Part shown: piece by piece, positions 1 to 13,700 of the stretch
How the letters are laid out: every line of letters starts with the position of its first letter
Numbering within the stretch: the first letter of the stretch is position 1
DNA from: Crambe crambe
Taxonomy: Eukaryota > Porifera > Demospongiae > Poecilosclerida > Crambeidae
Length of the DNA stretch: 64,000 nt
Direction: 5' to 3'
Assembly (NCBI GenBank): GCA_963924555.1
Contig: OZ004591.1
Span: forward strand, 4,030,001 to 4,094,000
Made by a program: the position numbers and the translations under genes
Notes under the pieces: generated by a model
Told to the model about the DNA's origin: nothing
Seen by the model: only the letters and a program-made list of their open reading frames with translations
Database searches by the model: none

Positions 1-192
1 CCAAATTACATACAAAGTAGAAAAATTACATACCAAGTAGAAAAAAAACAAAAACAGAAACATAATGTAATCTAAATAAATAAATCAAAGCTCGTTTCTT
101 CCCTGAGTATCTCAGCGCTTCGCTGCCATCACGGATCTCTAAAGCAACTTCGTCCTTCTTTATGCTATTAACTTAGAGCACCTAACTCTAGT

Positions 193-593
193 GCAAGCAG
201 AGTTTTCTAGCGGCAAGCCTTGATTGCAGACAGAGATGAGACTCTGCTAAGCAGTGTGTATTAGCAGGCATTATGTGGTTCAGGTGAGTATCTAGTCAGC
301 TTTACTATCATCGGTAATTGTACCACTGTCTCCATGTTGACGATCAATCTAAGAACACGTGCAAGCAGAGTTCTTTAGCTTTCTCCTGTAGCGGCAAGCC
401 TTCTGTTAAGCAGTGTGTACAGGCATTATGTGGTTCAGGTGAGTATCTAGTCAGCTTTACTATCATCGGTAATTGTACCACTGTCTCCATGTTGACGATC
501 AATCTAAGAACACGTGCAAGCAGAGTTCTTTAGCTTTCTCCTGTAGCGGCAAGCCTTCTGTTAAGCAGTGTGTACAGGCATTATGTGGTTCAG
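193..593 (+). repeat. 155-bp tandem repeat with exon-like cassette
   Basis: Two almost identical 155-bp units start at 284 and 439. A diverged partial copy lies before them (about 193–283) and a decaying third copy begins at 594. Each unit holds a 47-bp stretch (392–438 and 547–593) with a pyrimidine-rich tract ending in TAG before it and CAG/GTGAGT after it, so it looks like a small exon with good splice sites. Confidence 0.85.
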
Positions 594-729
594 GTGAGTA
601 TCTAGTTAGCTTTAACTATCATCTGTATTAATAGCTGACATATTCAGCTGCTTGTATTATGGAAATGTTTCCTATCTTTTATCAGGTTATGGCCTTCCAG
701 CTTCAATAATCTGTGACTTGGGACACTAG
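547..729 (+). CDS. possible 3' exons of an unknown plus-strand gene
   Basis: The 47-bp cassette 547–593 is open in the frame that reads GKPSVKQCVQALCGS and ends with a GTGAGT donor. A possible acceptor TTTTATCAG ends at 685. Joined in that phase, the next segment reads GYGLPASIICDLGH and stops with TAG at 727–729. No family was recognised. Because 47 is not a multiple of three, including two cassettes would change the frame, so they could only be alternatives. This is an inference from splice-like signals only; it may simply be repeat DNA. Confidence 0.2.
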
Positions 730-1240
730 TGAGAGACTAGAGTTGTGCTTCCTGACCTTTCACCTGTTTATTTACTGCTAGCAAAATAATATAATTATTG
801 CCTTGACAGCTTGACACATCTGTACATTGTAAATATGAATTATTGCCTGTTTTTTCTACTTGGTATGTGGTCAACTCCTGAACAAAAAGAAAAACAAGAA
901 AAGGTTATGGCTATTCAGATTCTTGAATTATTTTCAACTTTCATCTAGTAACCCCTTGAGGCTTTGTACACTCCCAGCCCCCCTCCCTCTCCATCCCTCT
1001 GAGCTAGGTATCAAAGTGGTTATTTTGGTGAGGATGTGGAACGTACATGAACTAAGGCATGTTCAAAGACTTGATCAGTGAGGTCAGTGCCTAAACGCAT
1101 CTTCTTGGAAGGATAGTCTCCCATGTACCTCATGATACTTGCTCAGGAGTCAAGGAAATCTTTACAATGGTGGCATTTACAGAATTCCATACTATTCAGT
1201 CAGATCCACTACCCACTAACTACGTTTGCCCCCATCCACT

Positions 1241-1242
<2 letters not shown>

Positions 1243-1275
<33 letters not shown>
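1243..1275 (+). repeat. poly(C) tract, 33 C
   Basis: There is an uninterrupted run of 33 C on the plus strand, the longest of seven such tracts in the window. It lies just beyond the last myosin exon and produces artificial proline-rich open frames. Confidence 0.98.
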
Positions 1276-1277
<2 letters not shown>

Positions 1278-1345
1278 GGACCACAAGAGAGTGATATATT
1301 ATGGAATCCTATACTCATTCCTGTTTGCAGTACATGTAACTTGCT

Positions 1346-1710
1346 CTAGAAAGAATCTAAGTCTTGGAGGATATCTAAAAATGAGTGAACAGCTTTCTGT
1401 TGTATGTCTTTAGACTGTGATACCAGCTTCTTCAGAAGAGGCTGTTTGATTGGATCCTAAAAAGGAAAACAGTTTATAAAAATTAATTACATATGTGATC
1501 ATCTTAAAATATTCTGCACATTGAGGTATGAGTACTCACTCTGGTCCAGCTCCACAATTCATCCCTTCTCTTCTTGAAGCCACTCTTAGCGATGGTGTAG
1601 GAGAGGGTGTGTTTGGGTGGTGGGCAGAAGTGGTCGTAGGAGAACTCCTTGAGGGTATAGGTGGCTATGATCTTCTCAGCTCCCTCTGGGCTCTGCTTGG
1701 CAAACATGGC
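1346..1710 (-). other. MYO7: MYO7 exon block: start of second MyTH4 domain, ending in a stop
   Basis: Exon 1710–1540 reads [20 protein letters not shown], typical of the linker before the second MyTH4. The exon starting at 1456 reads [12 protein letters not shown] and then [11 protein letters not shown], aligning with the beginning of MyTH4-2. A TAG stop lies in frame at 1348–1346. Just after it is GCAAGT, which resembles a GC–AG donor but would follow the stop. Either the protein ends here, the site is a mutation, or the exon ends earlier at a donor I did not recognise. Confidence 0.75.
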
Positions 1711-4700
1711 CTAAGGGCACATAAAGTATCAATATAGAGTGGGAAGTAGTGATAACCCCAGGTAGAACCCTGCTTTTAATTAGCTTAATTAAACATTTCT
1801 CTTTACATGCTATAATGATCTTTTCTATATATGTTAAAGAATGGATGGACTCTCTCTCTACATCAAATTTCATGCTACTAACAGTTGGAGTTATGGTTAT
1901 ACATACATACAAAGTGCTGAGGCACAGTGCTGGAAGCAACTGTTTGTATGTATGTCTTATTAGTAGAAATAGTTATATGCATGCACATGACCTAGTACCT
2001 TTAGCTAGCTAGCAAGTGAACTAGAGCAGCGAGAGTAGAAGAGAACCAACATGAAAGCCATAAACAGTGAGAGCAGAGGGTGCAAAGCTCGATCATCTGA
2101 TAAGGCAGCAAGAGAGCAGAGAATATAAGGTAGGTGAGTTGACAGTAATCTGGGAAGCGGCAAGAGAGCCAACTGAAGACTGAAGATTATTATGCTACAA
2201 GTAGCCAGCTAGCTAGCTAGCTAAGTCATAGCATGTACCTGAATTGGAAACATGCACTCCATAGAAGCAGTACACAATAATAATAATAGTAGCATCCCTC
2301 ATTCAACCCTCTAGTGGCTTGCTTTGCTCTTAACTAGTAACCTGGTAACCCTCTTTCTGGTCAATTCTTAGTCCATTGATAGTCATTCTTCTGTCTGCTC
2401 ACTAAGACTCAACATATTATCATTCAAATTAACATTATCCCATGCACTTAATTTTTGCTGTAGTTTTAAGAATTATCAGGTAGCAAGCTAGCTAGCCATT
2501 ATTAAAGTTAGTCCATCAGTTCAGTGACAGTGTGTTACCCCAAATGACGTGGCCAAGTCTATTACATGCCAAGGTACCTAAAAGGCACTTGCTTTCCCAA
2601 ATATCCAATACATGAAATGCCATGAAGAGATGTGTGTCTCACTCACCAAGACATCAGGTGGGGGTTTTCGGAGGGTGGGTAGGACATAGACGTACTTAGC
2701 AGGGAAGTCTCCCTTGGCCCCAGTCCGCTCACAGAGACCTGAATTCCAACCTGACTTCATCATATCCTCCCCTGTCTCATTCTCAAGGGAGATCAAGTCT
2801 CCTTTGCGGAAACTGAGAAAAGCAGAACCATCGCCTGTGAGCAAGAAATAAACCAATGTGAAGAAGAAGAAAAAGAAAAAGATCGACTCTAGCTTTTTAC
2901 GTCTCAGTACTGGTAATCAATTTATGGTGTTTATTTTGTATCATTGTGTGTCAGTCCTAGCTGTCATTGTGTATTTATAGCAACTGTACTGAACCTGGGC
3001 TGTACTGACTTAGTCATTCGTACCTGGGCTCTGATAGTCCATCAAAGCCACAACATGCTTGGACCTTTTGCGTAGACCATCCAAGAAACCATTCACCAAG
3101 TCTCTAATATCCTTTCCATTCACAGATGTAAAAGTGTACTCCTCATCCTACACACATTAAGTCATGTGACTATCACATGCTAAGTAGTCATATGCAACTA
3201 TCACATCTTTTTTATGAAGACATGTGACTATCACATGATGTTCAATGATACTTGGATCATTCTTCACATCTCTCTACTGCTGTCTGATATCATGTGACTA
3301 TCACATGATCAGATGTGGCTCACCCTGATGGTGCTGAGTGTGAAGCTCTGTCCTTGGTCACGACTGGTACGGCTGCTACTGCAGCTGTAGATTTCAGGGA
3401 AGGAGCACTCCAGGAGCACGTATTCTTGGTCATCCACAATGTACACACCTGTCCAGTTCACTGCAATAATCACCTCGTTCTTGGGCAGACTTGGTCCAGA
3501 GAGCCTGCAAGTTATCATACATGTAAAAAATACACCTCATGGTCATTTACTCTAACCATCAAGGCCAGTGCTTTGGACTGATTGTGACCTCTCTAAAACC
3601 ATCTCTCTCTAATGTCTATTATTAAGGCCATGCACTTTCAACTGAGCCATTCTCACTATAGCCACACACTTTCCATAAGCTAAATAAGGCTGCATTTTAA
3701 ATTAAAGAGGTAGCTTCTTACTCATTCCTGCTCAGTTATATGGAACCCATCTACTAGATGTAAAGGTGTCCTGAGTAATAGTGGGTATGGCTAGCAAACA
3801 GCCTGAACAAGGGTGGGTGTGGCCAGCAAACAGCCTGAACAAGGGTGGGTGTGGCCAGCAAACAACCTGAGCAATGGTCGGTGTGGCCAGCAAAGGTCTG
3901 GAGATGGCTGACTGACCTGTATGCTTCATAGAACCGAGAGAAGAGAAGAGGCCACTTCAGCTGAGCATATCTCACAATCTCTTTCTTCACATGACACCTG
4001 TCCACTCTGTTTTGTAGATAGGGAGCCTGCAAACAGTATATGTACATTAAAAGATGTAGACACTAATTATTGATAGCTATCACCCTACACTCTACAGTGA
4101 AACCTTCACAGTGGAACCTTCAAGACTCTATAGACTAGAAGAGTCTGTAGTGAGTGGAACCTTCAAGACTCTATAGTGAGCGGAACCTTCAAGAGTCTAT
4201 AGTGAGGAACCGTCAAGACTCTATAGTGAGTGGAACGGTTCCACTACTTCAGGGAGTCCACATTGAGGGATTTCACAAAAGAACCCAATGGCAAATGGAC
4301 TCACTTTTTTGAAACAGGTGATGATCATTGACATCCACTTGTCCTGTGCCCCAGGACCAGCGAGGTAGGAGTCAGGGATGACTGAGGGGATCATGTTATT
4401 CAGCCGTTTGGGGTTCATTTGTTCCCCTTGTTCCACATAGTACTGCTGAGCAGCCAGAGCTGCCAAGTCTTCATTCTGTGGAGTATGCATCATAATAGCA
4501 TAATACACACCTCACCTCACTCACTACTCAATTCTCTGATGCTGGGTGTTGTATGATTATAGTCCCACATAGCAATCTAGCTTCATATCCAGGCCCACTC
4601 TTCACAAAAAAGAGTTGGCCCTGGATGCAAGCCTAGTAGCAATCAAACTAACTTTTTAAATCAGCTGACAAAATTTCACTGATGCATATGTTCAATGGTT

Positions 4701-7700
4701 GGACTTCCCCCCCACCAAAGGATGGAGAGCTAAAATTATGAAGAAGTGGCCAATTTGATTTCTATGTGGAACTGTTGCATGCATGGTTGGTTTACCTTCT
4801 CACATCTGTACTCTCCAAACTTGATTCCTCGTACAACCTGCCGATAAATGAGATTGGTGCCAACTGGATCATCAGCCGGGTTGCTCCAGGGGGCAAAGAT
4901 CTCCTTGCGGAAGAAGAGTCTCCAGGGGGCGTTCCTCTCCTGTGCTCCCATTTCTTTGGCATACTGCTCGCACTGAGACACAGCGTCCATCACATGGTCC
5001 CCTCCACTTCCCAGAGAGGACACCTAACCGTATTAAGAAGTCAAAAGATTATGACCACTCCTCTGTATACATGATACCACTAGCCACCCCTAGCTTGTAT
5101 GAAAAGGTCTGTCCCCAAAGTCTGTCCTTGGGTTAAGGTAACCTCTCTTCTCTATACTGCCTCTCCCCTTTCAATTAAACAAACTAATTAATACTCCTTC
5201 ACAGAACACTGGATGATTTCTAGCATTCAAATATAGATTGTGCAGCTGCTGTCTCCCGTGCTTCTATCTACACACACACACCTTGTCAAAGAGAGCAATA
5301 TACAAGGAGAATCCAAAGGAGTCCTTCAGGCCAATTTTATCTGATAGTTGATTGCAGAGCTCCTTCGCAGTGGTGCTGGAGTCAGCCAGAAGGGTCTTCG
5401 TGTTCCCATCCATGAACGTTATGGGCACCATCAGTGGTTTCTTGGACTTGGTGGCCTATCAATCACATCAAGTATCATGTATTCTGTTACAGTTGTGCTA
5501 TTTATTGCTTATTTTTGTTGTGGTCAGCATGGCCATTCTCACATAATATCTTTGTATTAAAGGGAGCTGAAGTAATGAAGATGTAGCCTAAAATAATAAA
5601 TGCCTCTATTTGGGAAAAGAAAAAAAAAGAAGCCACTGGAGAGATTTGAACTCTCGACCCCTGGTTTACAAGACCAGCTACTCGAAAAAATGTGTCGTTG
5701 CTCACTTGCTAGCTAGCAAGCAAGCAAGGACTGAAAATTGGTGTGGAGAGATGGTCTAAAAAAAGCATTAATGCAACAAAAAGTTTGCTATAACTAAATG
5801 GCTAATCAAGGATTTCTAACTGTCACAAGTAGTGAGTTATGTACCTGTAGTTCCAACCAGGAAGGAGGCTGGTGTCTGGTCCCATTTAGTTGAGTTCTTC
5901 TGAGTCTCTCTTCGCAGTAAGGGGCATAACTGGGAGGTCCCTCCATGATGAAGAGGCGCAGGTACTTGTTGAGGCGATTTGAAGGAGCGAAACACCCCAC
6001 ACAGAGAGACAGAAGGATCCAGCCATGAGCATGGGAGGACTTGGAAGGATTCTGAGACAGCTGCTTGCAGATCTGGCAGTAAATCTCATCCCTTGAGGGA
6101 GGGAAGGAGGGAGAGAGAGAGAAGATAAGTAGCTAGGAGCTCTCAGTATAATTATTATGCTATGATTTCAGATATAGGATATGGATTCTCAGTTTCCCAA
6201 GCTCTTGTGAGCAGGAATACTTGCATAACGAGAGCAATTGGAGATTTCATACCCTGCATGATTTTTTAGTACATTAAAAAACTATGATGGCAGGCCCGTA
6301 GCCAGAGTTTTTTGAGAGGGGGGTCTAAAATTAATTAGCATGGAAAATTTTTGGCCTGACCACGCCCATTTTCCTATAACCTCACCCTCTTTTGATAACC
6401 GATATTTTTAAATTATAAACAAAATAATATCTTAGCTAGCAGCTGCAATGTAGCATAGGCAGGGAATGTATGAAGATGAGTAGATGATGAAGATGGCACC
6501 ACTTCTTCACAATCTGCTACAGTTTTATAGCAATAGTCTCAGGCACTAAGCCACTAGCTAACTGGGCTGAGTTATAAGTAAAACTGGACGAAAATAATAA
6601 GAGGCTTTGCCTCACTTGTTTCTCTCTTACTTCGAGTTCACAATCGATCGATCGATCGTTTATGAACGCGCGTATGCGCATAGCGCGCGTTCGCGCTTAA
6701 AATACTTTTATAGGTGGTTCGACCGAACCACCCAAACCACCCCTGGCTATACCCATGGATGGGTGGACCTAAGGAAGTGCATAATTCAGAAACTGCAGAA
6801 TTATTGAGTGCAGAAATCACCACTGGACCGGACCCTAAAGCTGTTAAAAGAGTGAATGCAGAAGCCTCTTCCAGCACTTCACTACAAAATTACCATGCCA
6901 AATAGACTAGTTTCTATACCTGAGTTCTGGACGGAGGATTCCATAGCCAATGATGAAGTGGAGCTTCTCCAGGTTATTGGTGGGTCTTGTGACTGTCTCT
7001 TCTGACTCCACGCCATCAACGATTTCCTGAAGAATCTTCGTCCTTCTCCTGAATGTCATGGAGGCTATCTTCTTGCGGAGGCTTTCTTTCTTCTTCTCTT
7101 CCACCCTGCCACCCTGGAAAGAGAGAAACACAGCACTAGCACTCAAGATCCTCCTTTAATTTTTAGTACATTCCTTTGACCACATCTAAAGGAAATAATC
7201 AAATTTGGCACTGTGGTTTGTGCATGAGATAGCAACTTTCACTGACCTGAACTTGAAAAGAATGGAATTGACTGCTAAATCCATACTGTTCAGCAAGTGC
7301 TGAGAGACCAAATTTGCACAGCAGTTCCACTCCAGACCCCTAATCGCACACCCAATGGCTAGAGTAAGTGATCAATCATCAGACTGATCAATTACCGGAC
7401 ACTTTTTCTGACATCTGGTTTATACCAGTACCTACAATTTGGTATCAAAAGATAGCCCATTGAAAATTAATTCAGAATCCTGACTTTCAGTCATGGTTGT
7501 TAATCCATATAGATTTTATACATCATTAAAGCAGGTGTCCGAAAAAATCAATAATCAAAAAAAATTATCATAATTTATTTCAGACGGCTACCAGTTTATA
7601 GCAGTAGGCGTGATCGTCAAAATTGGAAGACAAGAAGTTCTATCCTTCCCCTATCTGTGTCTCCATTTACAGAAGTCAAGCTTCAAATACCACTGCATTA

Positions 7701-10700
7701 CAAACCTGAACTTAAAGGTACTTTTAGTTAATCAATATTCAGCAGGGTTGATTAGTAATTTGACCCTTCACACTGAATATAAGCCAGATTCAACACCACC
7801 AGTGGGATCAGCACCTTCTGAATGTAATATACCCAAAGTTTCAAGTCCTGATTGTACGTCATTATTACTTGTTTTTTTGTGATCTGTAGGTGCAGCTCTC
7901 AATAGCCATGTAAAAATTTAGAAAATGTAAACAATTATTCATAAAATCATAACTGTTCATAGTTTAGTTACGAAAATTATTACAATATGCAAAAAGGGGA
8001 TGCTGATTCCACTGGTGGTGTTGAGTCTGGCTTATATTCAGTGTGAAGGGTCAAATTACTAATCCACCCATTTTTTGCTGTCTGAATATTGATTACCTAA
8101 AAGTGCCTTTAATTTCAGGTTTGTAATGCAGTGGTATTTGAAGCTTGACTTCTATAAATGGAGATACAGATAGGGGAAGGATAGAACTTCCTGTCTTCCA
8201 ATTTTGACAATCATACCTAGAAAACTCTGCCGTAAATTGGTAGCCGTCTGAAATATACTTTTTTTTGATTATCGATTTTTCCAGACACCTGCTTTAATGA
8301 TGTATGAAATCTATATGAATTAACAACCATGACTGAAAGTCAGGATTCTGAATTAGTTTTCAATGGGCCATCTTTTGATACCTAAATCATAGGTACTGGT
8401 ATAAACCAGATGTCAGAAAAAGTGTCCGGTAATTGATCCGTCTGATGATTGATCACTTACTCTACATAGCTAGTTGTTAGTTACCTCAGATTTTATTTCC
8501 TCTTGAAGCTGCTTTGAGGCACCAAGTTTCCTCTCAGCCATATCTTCACTCTTTGAGTCTGTAGGTAACTCCTGGAGCTTGGGCTCGGGAAGGTCACCCA
8601 TGAAGCGTAGGATCACGACCCAAATCCCAAGAGCTGCCTGCCTATCTTGCTCATTCTTCAAGTCAAGGAGAGGCTGTCTCAACTGACGCTTTATATAAGC
8701 ATGTGTTGCTTGTCCCTGGAAGTAGGTCTGTGCAAACTTGTTGAATTTGTAGTTGGAGAGATCCTCTTCCTCACTGGGGAGGGGGATGCTCCCCACAGCT
8801 ATAAACACAAGTTTGGTTAAGCAAAGGGGAGGTACTCTTGGGAATCTGCTTTCAAATCCCAAGTTTCTATCTGTAATGATTAGTATAAAGTGGGCATGGT
8901 TTTAATGGGTGTGGCTAAGAACCCCCTTTTTTTGAAGTGATGCATAAGGGGCTGAAACAAAGAGGAGTTATACAACAGACATACCTAATTCGCTAATATT
9001 ACATAATTATTTGTATGATTAATGTTCATGTTAAATTAATTTCTTACAATACAGCTAGCTTGTAATAAGCTCTAATACTAAAAATTATTACACATTTAGT
9101 TGTAAATAATTTTGTACATGTACAAGTGTATGAAAATATTTTAATAACGAAATAAAAACGGTACCTTCAGTTTGACCTTTAGCAAATAATCCCTTGGAGT
9201 CATCAACAGCCATATTCCGGAGATTTTCGGCCTTGAGTTCCTTTCTCTCTATCTTCTCCCTCTTTGCTGCTGCCTCTGCTCTCATCCCTTCTTTCTCTTC
9301 TATCTTCTCTCTCTCAATCTGGGCAAGACACTCCTGCAGTCATATGATTGTATGCCACGATATGGACTTTAGCTAAAAGTGAAATAATCTATAGGGGATT
9401 CCCAAATGAAAGTTCTGAAGTGCTAATCCTCAAGGAAAAGAAGGCAAGATTTGTAGCTTCTACACAACCTATAATGTACTCCATACAGTATGCATGTTTT
9501 GTCAACCATTCATCTGATATGGCTAGTCTTGTGCCTATATACAGATTTTAGTAGCTGCTACATATCTTATCTGCATGCTTTTAGCTACAAACTTTATAGT
9601 TTTATATGCACATAGCCTGGCAAAACCACATCTCATCTGCATACAGAGATAAGACACACGAACACTTATGTATGTGGCTACACAAGCAGCTGGTAATGCT
9701 CATACACAATAATGGTGGAGCTTGTTTTGGAACATGAATTGTAATAGTCCAACCTAGAGATCTTAGGCATGTTCATCAGCCTTGGAACTAAAATCTGTCC
9801 TCTTTATTAACTAACTGTACCTATTCTACCTTCCTAAAAGTCACTACATTCCTTTTAAGACCATATCCTGTTCTACTTTGGCCACTCATTCCTGGTCACA
9901 GTTAACTTTACGATGTCTGCTACTTCTGACGATAAAATAACTCACTATTCTCCAATTCCTTGTGGCCAGCCTGTGACGGTATTTTTTCTGAAGCACAACA
10001 GTTGCTTTACGAAGAGCAAGGAAGTGTCTGTGGGAGAAACAACCCCTCACCCTCTTCTGGATCAACACGACATAGCCAGTTAGGGTTTTGTCTCGCTCAT
10101 CTTCCAGTAACTGGTCGCCAGCATCCTTATCATTACAATAACATTAACTACAAAACTAAAATACATAAAGCAGGTAGGGATGGCTATGTGTAAAGTTCCC
10201 TTTACCCCTCCTTATTTTTGATAACCACACCCAACTACTTATCCCTACTTCACATCCCTTTGAGTGTTCCTATATACCGTTGAGCCATAAAGCATTCTGC
10301 AATATCTCTCCTTGTCTATAGGACTGATATATTACTAGCATGCACCCAAAGATAATCTGCGGCAATTGCATTTCGTATTTGAAATTGCATGCTATTGAGC
10401 TGGTTTCTTCTAGCAACAGAGCATGGAATATGAATATGGAGTCAAATATTAGCTTAGGCAATATGGATGCTCACTAATGTGATGTCGTATAGTATTGTTA
10501 CATATATAGAGTTGAAATGATCTCTGGTATAAAATGTACACTAGTAATTGAGTAGTACAAGTAGCCAAGGTGTACTGCAAACTAAAATTTTGAAAGAAAA
10601 TAGCTAGCTAGTAAGAGCAGGATTCTGCCCAGGATTCTTGAATAATCCCATTTTTGCCATGCCCACTTTATAAAACTAGCTATGTTCATAGGTAGTGTCC

Positions 10701-13700
10701 CTTTGGATGATCAAAACCATCACTGATAGCTATGTAGCACAAGTCTAAAGTTAGCTACTACAGCTAAGTATAATGAGTGGTGGCCAAAATAGCCACTGTT
10801 GACCAGTACCCTGTAAGAGGAATACAAAGGTCACATATTGGAGGGGTTTACTAGTATAGTAGCTATGGCTGGCTAATATGGCTGGCTGTAGCTATAGGGT
10901 GTAGTCTAAGAATTTGTGATCACACAGTGTGTGCAAAGCGGGGGCTCCAGAATTTTTAGGTCTCTTAAATGGAATCTGGTGTATTATGAATGCAGGGAGT
11001 GTATGAATGACATGTATTAAATCATGCCTATAATCAGAGAGAGTGGTAGCTCTCTCTATGTAGGGATGACGCGGACGGCTGCGCGCGCCGCCTATAGACT
11101 AATACAAAAGTGAAATTCTAGTTCCCCCACTTAGACTCAATAAAAGCTACTGTGAATGATTATCCAGCCTACTACAAAGTGCAGACCAAGTTTCAGGACC
11201 AGGGAGCTTACCATTTCAGAAATAGTAAATTGCTGGATTCTTTTTCTTCTCTATTGTTATTATTCTTCTTAGACAACCATATCTCTCGAACCACTCAAGC
11301 TACAGCTATGATTTCTGGATAAATTCTACCAGCTACGATCTTTTACACTCATCAATCCTCGAAAGAGTCGATGTAAAAGGAGACACTCTGGAGCACAGTA
11401 CTTGACTAACTTAATTATTGGAAGCCATTTTTCTATAATATGCATGCACATGTATTTCATATCCAATTATTCAAAATTATAATATTACTCAGCTAGCTGT
11501 ATGTACATATGTACTCTCTGAACTCCAACTGATCACCATTACCGGTAGACAAGGCTGGGTAGACTCTTCTGCATCTTCGACCTCCAAGTATAAGAGCTCA
11601 ACTGATAAATAATCATTGGGTTGCTATGCTATTGCCTGCATACACATAGAAGAATGAACTCTATACATAAAAGAGAGGGAAAAAACCAGGAAAAAGTAAG
11701 GGAAAAAACATTTCCGTGCAATGAAAAAAAAAGTAGCTAGCTAGCTCTAGCTCGTAGACTACTCTTTGTCCATCAACTCAGGGATTTTAGATTCACATAT
11801 CCATCTACCGGTAGCAGATTCATCTGCATCCTCGACCTCCTCAACACTTCAAGCCTTGACTCGCTGATAAATAATCATTGGGCTGCTATGCTATTGGAGA
11901 ACTATACATCTCAAGAAACTTCTGTCCTTGCATACGCATAGAAGAATGAACTTTTGCATTATGCATACATACATAACACCATAAATACAGAAGAAAAAAA
12001 AGACCATGAACAAGTAAGGAAAAAAACATTTCTGTGAAATGAAAAAATGTAGGGATGACCATTGCTCGAAAAAGTAAGGAAACAAGGGTAGGGATGAAGG
12101 ATGCAAATAGGATCAATCTTTGTTCTGCATATCCAGCCAACAATCCCTACATAGCTATACGTACATTTAATACTGTGAAGCTACCCGATGTATATGTAGG
12201 GATTGTTGGCTGGATATGCAGAACAAAGATTGATCCTATTTGCACAAGTGAATGCAAAAAATTTCTTCGAAATAAAAATGTGAAGTAGGGATGCTATTAT
12301 AACTGCAGCTTCATTATGAAAACCAAGTACTGCAGCATCGAAGCAGTATGGCCCAAAAATCTAGCTGGTATATGTATTATAACTGCATGCAAGAGAGTGA
12401 ACTTAGTGAAGTGACCCTTACCCATCATCAAGTACAAGATACTATTCCTACTTCACTCCCTTGGCATGGGAGTGAAGTAGGAATAGTATCTTGTACTTGA
12501 TGATGGGTAAGGGTCACTTCACTAAGTTCACTCTCTTGCATGCAGTTATAATACATATTCCAGCTAGATTTTTGGGCCATACTGCTTCGATGCTGCAGTA
12601 CTTGGTTTTCATAATGAAGCTGCAGTTATAATAGCATCCCTACTTCACATTTTTATTTCGAAGAAATTTTTTGCATTCACTTGTTTGCATTCTTTTTCTT
12701 TGTGATTATGAAAATTGATAGACACTAAAGGCTTCCTTGATTGAACTAAATTTACTTAATGATCAGTTTGAAGGATGATCATCTGCAGTGTAATGGAGTA
12801 CTGAAAGGAGTGAACATTTTAAAAAGTGAACAGCATTAGCTAATTGTTACATATGTGATCACTGAAATAATTATTGAGATGGTACGTATGTCTTGCTTGA
12901 GGGAGGAGTATGGGGAGTTTATGCATTTGGTGTAGTGATCATAATAGTGGATGCCATCAAATGGCCACATCCTGTGCAGGTGTTATATGAGGAGAACTGT
13001 TATTAATTGCCCCACCCCTTTTATGAGGTAATATCGCGAAGATTTTTTTCATACGAGGCTGCAGCACATTATAGATAGCCCAGCTAGATTTTAGGCTATC
13101 CCTACTTAACCTTTTTATTTGAAGAAATTTTTTACGCTCACTTGTTTCTATCCTTTTTCTTAGTGCTTGAAGTTGAATGAGGGAGGCTACAGTACAGTAC
13201 TATACAAAGCCAGCTCTACATAAACCTCTTTTGTAGGTACATACAGTGTCTCTGGTTGAAGAATTTGTTTAGCTATTTAAGTTTTGTTGATATAAAACTT
13301 TACAGCAACAGCAATGTAAATGACATGTACACGGCATGGTGAAGTGAGCTGACTACACTACAGCCAAGTACTGGCTATAATGCTACTATAGGATGAGCAT
13401 CTGTACTGTAATTCAGCAAGGAGTGACTGGAACATCATCAGATAATGAATGAAGACCTTGGCTATAGCTAAACTTAAGCTTACGTGGCTCCGCCCATAAG
13501 CCCCGCCCCCTTCAAAATGGCGTAGAAAGATTAGCAGCTGTGTTCCGAGTGCTATCGAATAGTGAAGTAGAGCCTTAGTCAAAACTAATAGCAAAAGATC
13601 AGCCTCTAGGTGCCGCTCTAACAGATGGCCAAAGCAGAATTTTGATGACTATAGCCAGTAAGTCGGTACGTCGATCTTATACATTATTATCAGAGAGTGC

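Larger units (their letters stand above)
3024..5455 (-). other. MYO7: MYO7 exon block: first FERM domain
   Basis: Exons 5455–5282, 5023–4796, 4475–4305, 4026–3917, 3504–3324 and 3147–3024 encode about residues 1062–1390. Seen are the FERM F1 start ([17 protein letters not shown]), [20 protein letters not shown], the F2 helix region and F3 ([20 protein letters not shown]). The intervening introns carry three short tandem repeats. Confidence 0.93.
5845..8798 (-). other. MYO7: MYO7 exon block: first MyTH4 domain
   Basis: Exons 8798–8485, 7113–6920 and 6091–5845 encode about residues 810–1061. Conserved MyTH4 signatures are KFAQTYFQ, the [11 protein letters not shown] motif, [34 protein letters not shown] and the end [16 protein letters not shown] followed by PPSWLELQ. 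MyTH4 domains bind microtubules or cargo and act with the neighbouring FERM domain. The 1.4-kb intron after the first exon holds a long inverted-repeat element (7362–8462). Confidence 0.93.

Noticed and set aside
1123-1413. Plus-strand frames with long proline runs
   Set aside because: They are created by the C33 tract; no domain, and they lie antisense to the last myosin exon.
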